Positions 63,350 through 64,000 of a DNA stretch of 64,000 nucleotides are shown here, in pieces. A program made the translations under genes and the position numbers. The stretch is taken from NCBI RefSeq assembly GCF_002953135.1, contig NZ_CP026372.1, positions 2,666,001 to 2,730,000 on the forward strand, read 5' to 3'. Numbering within the stretch: position 1 is the stretch's first letter; every line of letters starts with the position of its first letter. The notes beneath the pieces were generated by a model. That model saw only the letters and a list, made by a program, of their open reading frames with translations. It made no database searches and had not been told where the DNA came from. This stretch comes from Sphingobium sp. SCG-1 (GTDB lineage: Bacteria > Pseudomonadota > Alphaproteobacteria > Sphingomonadales > Sphingomonadaceae).

Positions 63350-64000
63350 ATGTATACGACTGAGTTGGACAAGGGCGCGACCAATGCTCCTACCCCTATC
63401 TATAATGACGATCTCGCGTTGGTCGCCGCATTCGAAGCGCGTGTCGCGGCCGATGAATTCATCGAGCCTAAAGACTGGATGCCTGAAGCCTATCGCAAGA
63501 CTTTGGTGCGCCAGATCTCGCAGCACGCTCACAGCGAAATTGTCGGCATGCTGCCGGAGGGCAATTGGCTGACCCGCGCGCCTAGTCTTCGCCGCAAGGC
63601 GATCCTTTTCGCCAAGATCCAAGATGAGGGCGGGCATGGCCTCTATCTTTATTGCGCGGCGGAAACGCTGGGCACCAGCCGCGATCAGATGATCGAGGCG
63701 TTGCATGCTGGCAAAGCGAAGTACAGCACCATCTTCAATTACCCCACTCTCACCTGGGCGGATATCGGTGCGGTCGGCTGGCTGGTCGACGGCGCGGCGA
63801 TCATGAACCAGGTGCCGCTCCAGCGCACCAGCTATGGTCCCTATGCCCGCGCCATGGTGCGCGTGTGCAAGGAGGAGAGTTTCCACCAGCGCCAGGGTTT
63901 CGAGATCATGATGGGTTTGGCGGCCGGTACGCCGGAACAAAAGGCGATGGCGCAGGATGCGCTCAATCGTTGGTGGTGGCCCAGCCTGATGATGTTCGGC
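63350..64000 (+). CDS. paaA: Phenylacetyl-CoA epoxidase subunit A (partial, cut by window end)
   Basis: The first 217 codons of the catalytic subunit of the ring 1,2-epoxidase, a diiron enzyme. The ferritin-like helices show the metal-ligand pairs: SQHAHSEIVGMLPEG, KIQDEGGHGLYLYCAAETLG (Glu-x-x-His) and CKEESFHQRQGFEIMMG (Glu-x-x-His). GAGGAGG lies about 5 bases before the ATG. The gene runs past the right edge; paaB, C, D and E are expected beyond it. It is preceded by its own promoter and operator and not simply read from paaJ. Confidence 0.95.
   Translation, partial: MYTTELDKGATNAPTPIYNDDLALVAAFEARVAADEFIEPKDWMPEAYRKTLVRQISQHAHSEIVGMLPEGNWLTRAPSLRRKAILFAKIQDEGGHGLYLYCAAETLGTSRDQMIEALHAGKAKYSTIFNYPTLTWADIGAVGWLVDGAAIMNQVPLQRTSYGPYARAMVRVCKEESFHQRQGFEIMMGLAAGTPEQKAMAQDALNRWWWPSLMMFG

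Overview
The window reads as chromosomal DNA of a GC-rich alphaproteobacterium, most likely a member of the Sphingomonadaceae (Sphingobium / Novosphingobium / Sphingomonas group). The pointers are three large TonB-dependent receptors with a Sphingomonad-type N-terminus (signal peptide, short linker, then a IIVTG/IIVTA plug start), many catabolic genes (phenylacetate, sulfate esters, an FAD-linked oxidoreductase, a GH115 alpha-glucuronidase), and the small tyrosine recombinases and short dispersed repeats between genes. No rRNA, complete tRNA, CRISPR array or replication gene is visible.

Region 0.4-11.5 kb is a defence island. A cold-shock protein gene is followed by a subtilisin-like (S8) protease with a ComEC-like metallo-beta-lactamase partner, a DUF3223 protein, a complete Hachiman system (hamB helicase and hamA DUF1837 nuclease), and then a DUF2235 alpha/beta hydrolase translationally coupled to a 606-residue protein whose C-terminus looks like a restriction-endonuclease fold. 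Hachiman is known; the two flanking pairs are the best candidates for undescribed systems. Region 30.1-33.0 kb is a smaller second patch with an RHH protein plus SMEK-domain protein and a protein carrying a HEPN-type Rx4H motif.

Region 12-29.7 kb holds rsgA; a TonB receptor and a DUF885 protein lying between two related integrase copies (one decayed, one intact); a sulfatase cluster (TonB receptor, arylsulfatase, formylglycine-generating enzyme, divergent TetR regulator with a palindromic operator); and a DUF485 plus acetate-type symporter pair. Region 33.2-41.2 kb holds an EAL fragment, a four-gene DUF4331 / lipoprotein / TPR / HupE-UreJ operon and a Tat-exported GH115 enzyme.

Region 41.2-47.6 kb is a graveyard: a receiver-domain scrap, an mfd-like gene with at least five lesions, a DUF2243 gene cut off at the junction with a broken P4-type integrase, and the 20-bp 3' end of a tRNA left as an attachment-site scar.

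Region 47.6-64 kb is catabolic. A minus-strand group (TonB receptor, beta-propeller protein, decayed SDR, KstD-like flavoprotein) is followed by phenylacetate genes: paaK-paaZ-paaG leftward, and paaH-like, paaI, paaJ and paaA (cut by the window end) rightward. Matching TetR/PaaR-type operator sequences lie in the paaG/paaH divergent region and in front of paaA, with a third, more symmetric copy orphaned at 54.9 kb. The paaH-like gene has lost its middle, including the catalytic-histidine motif.

All calls come from reading the sequence and its translations; no database search was run.
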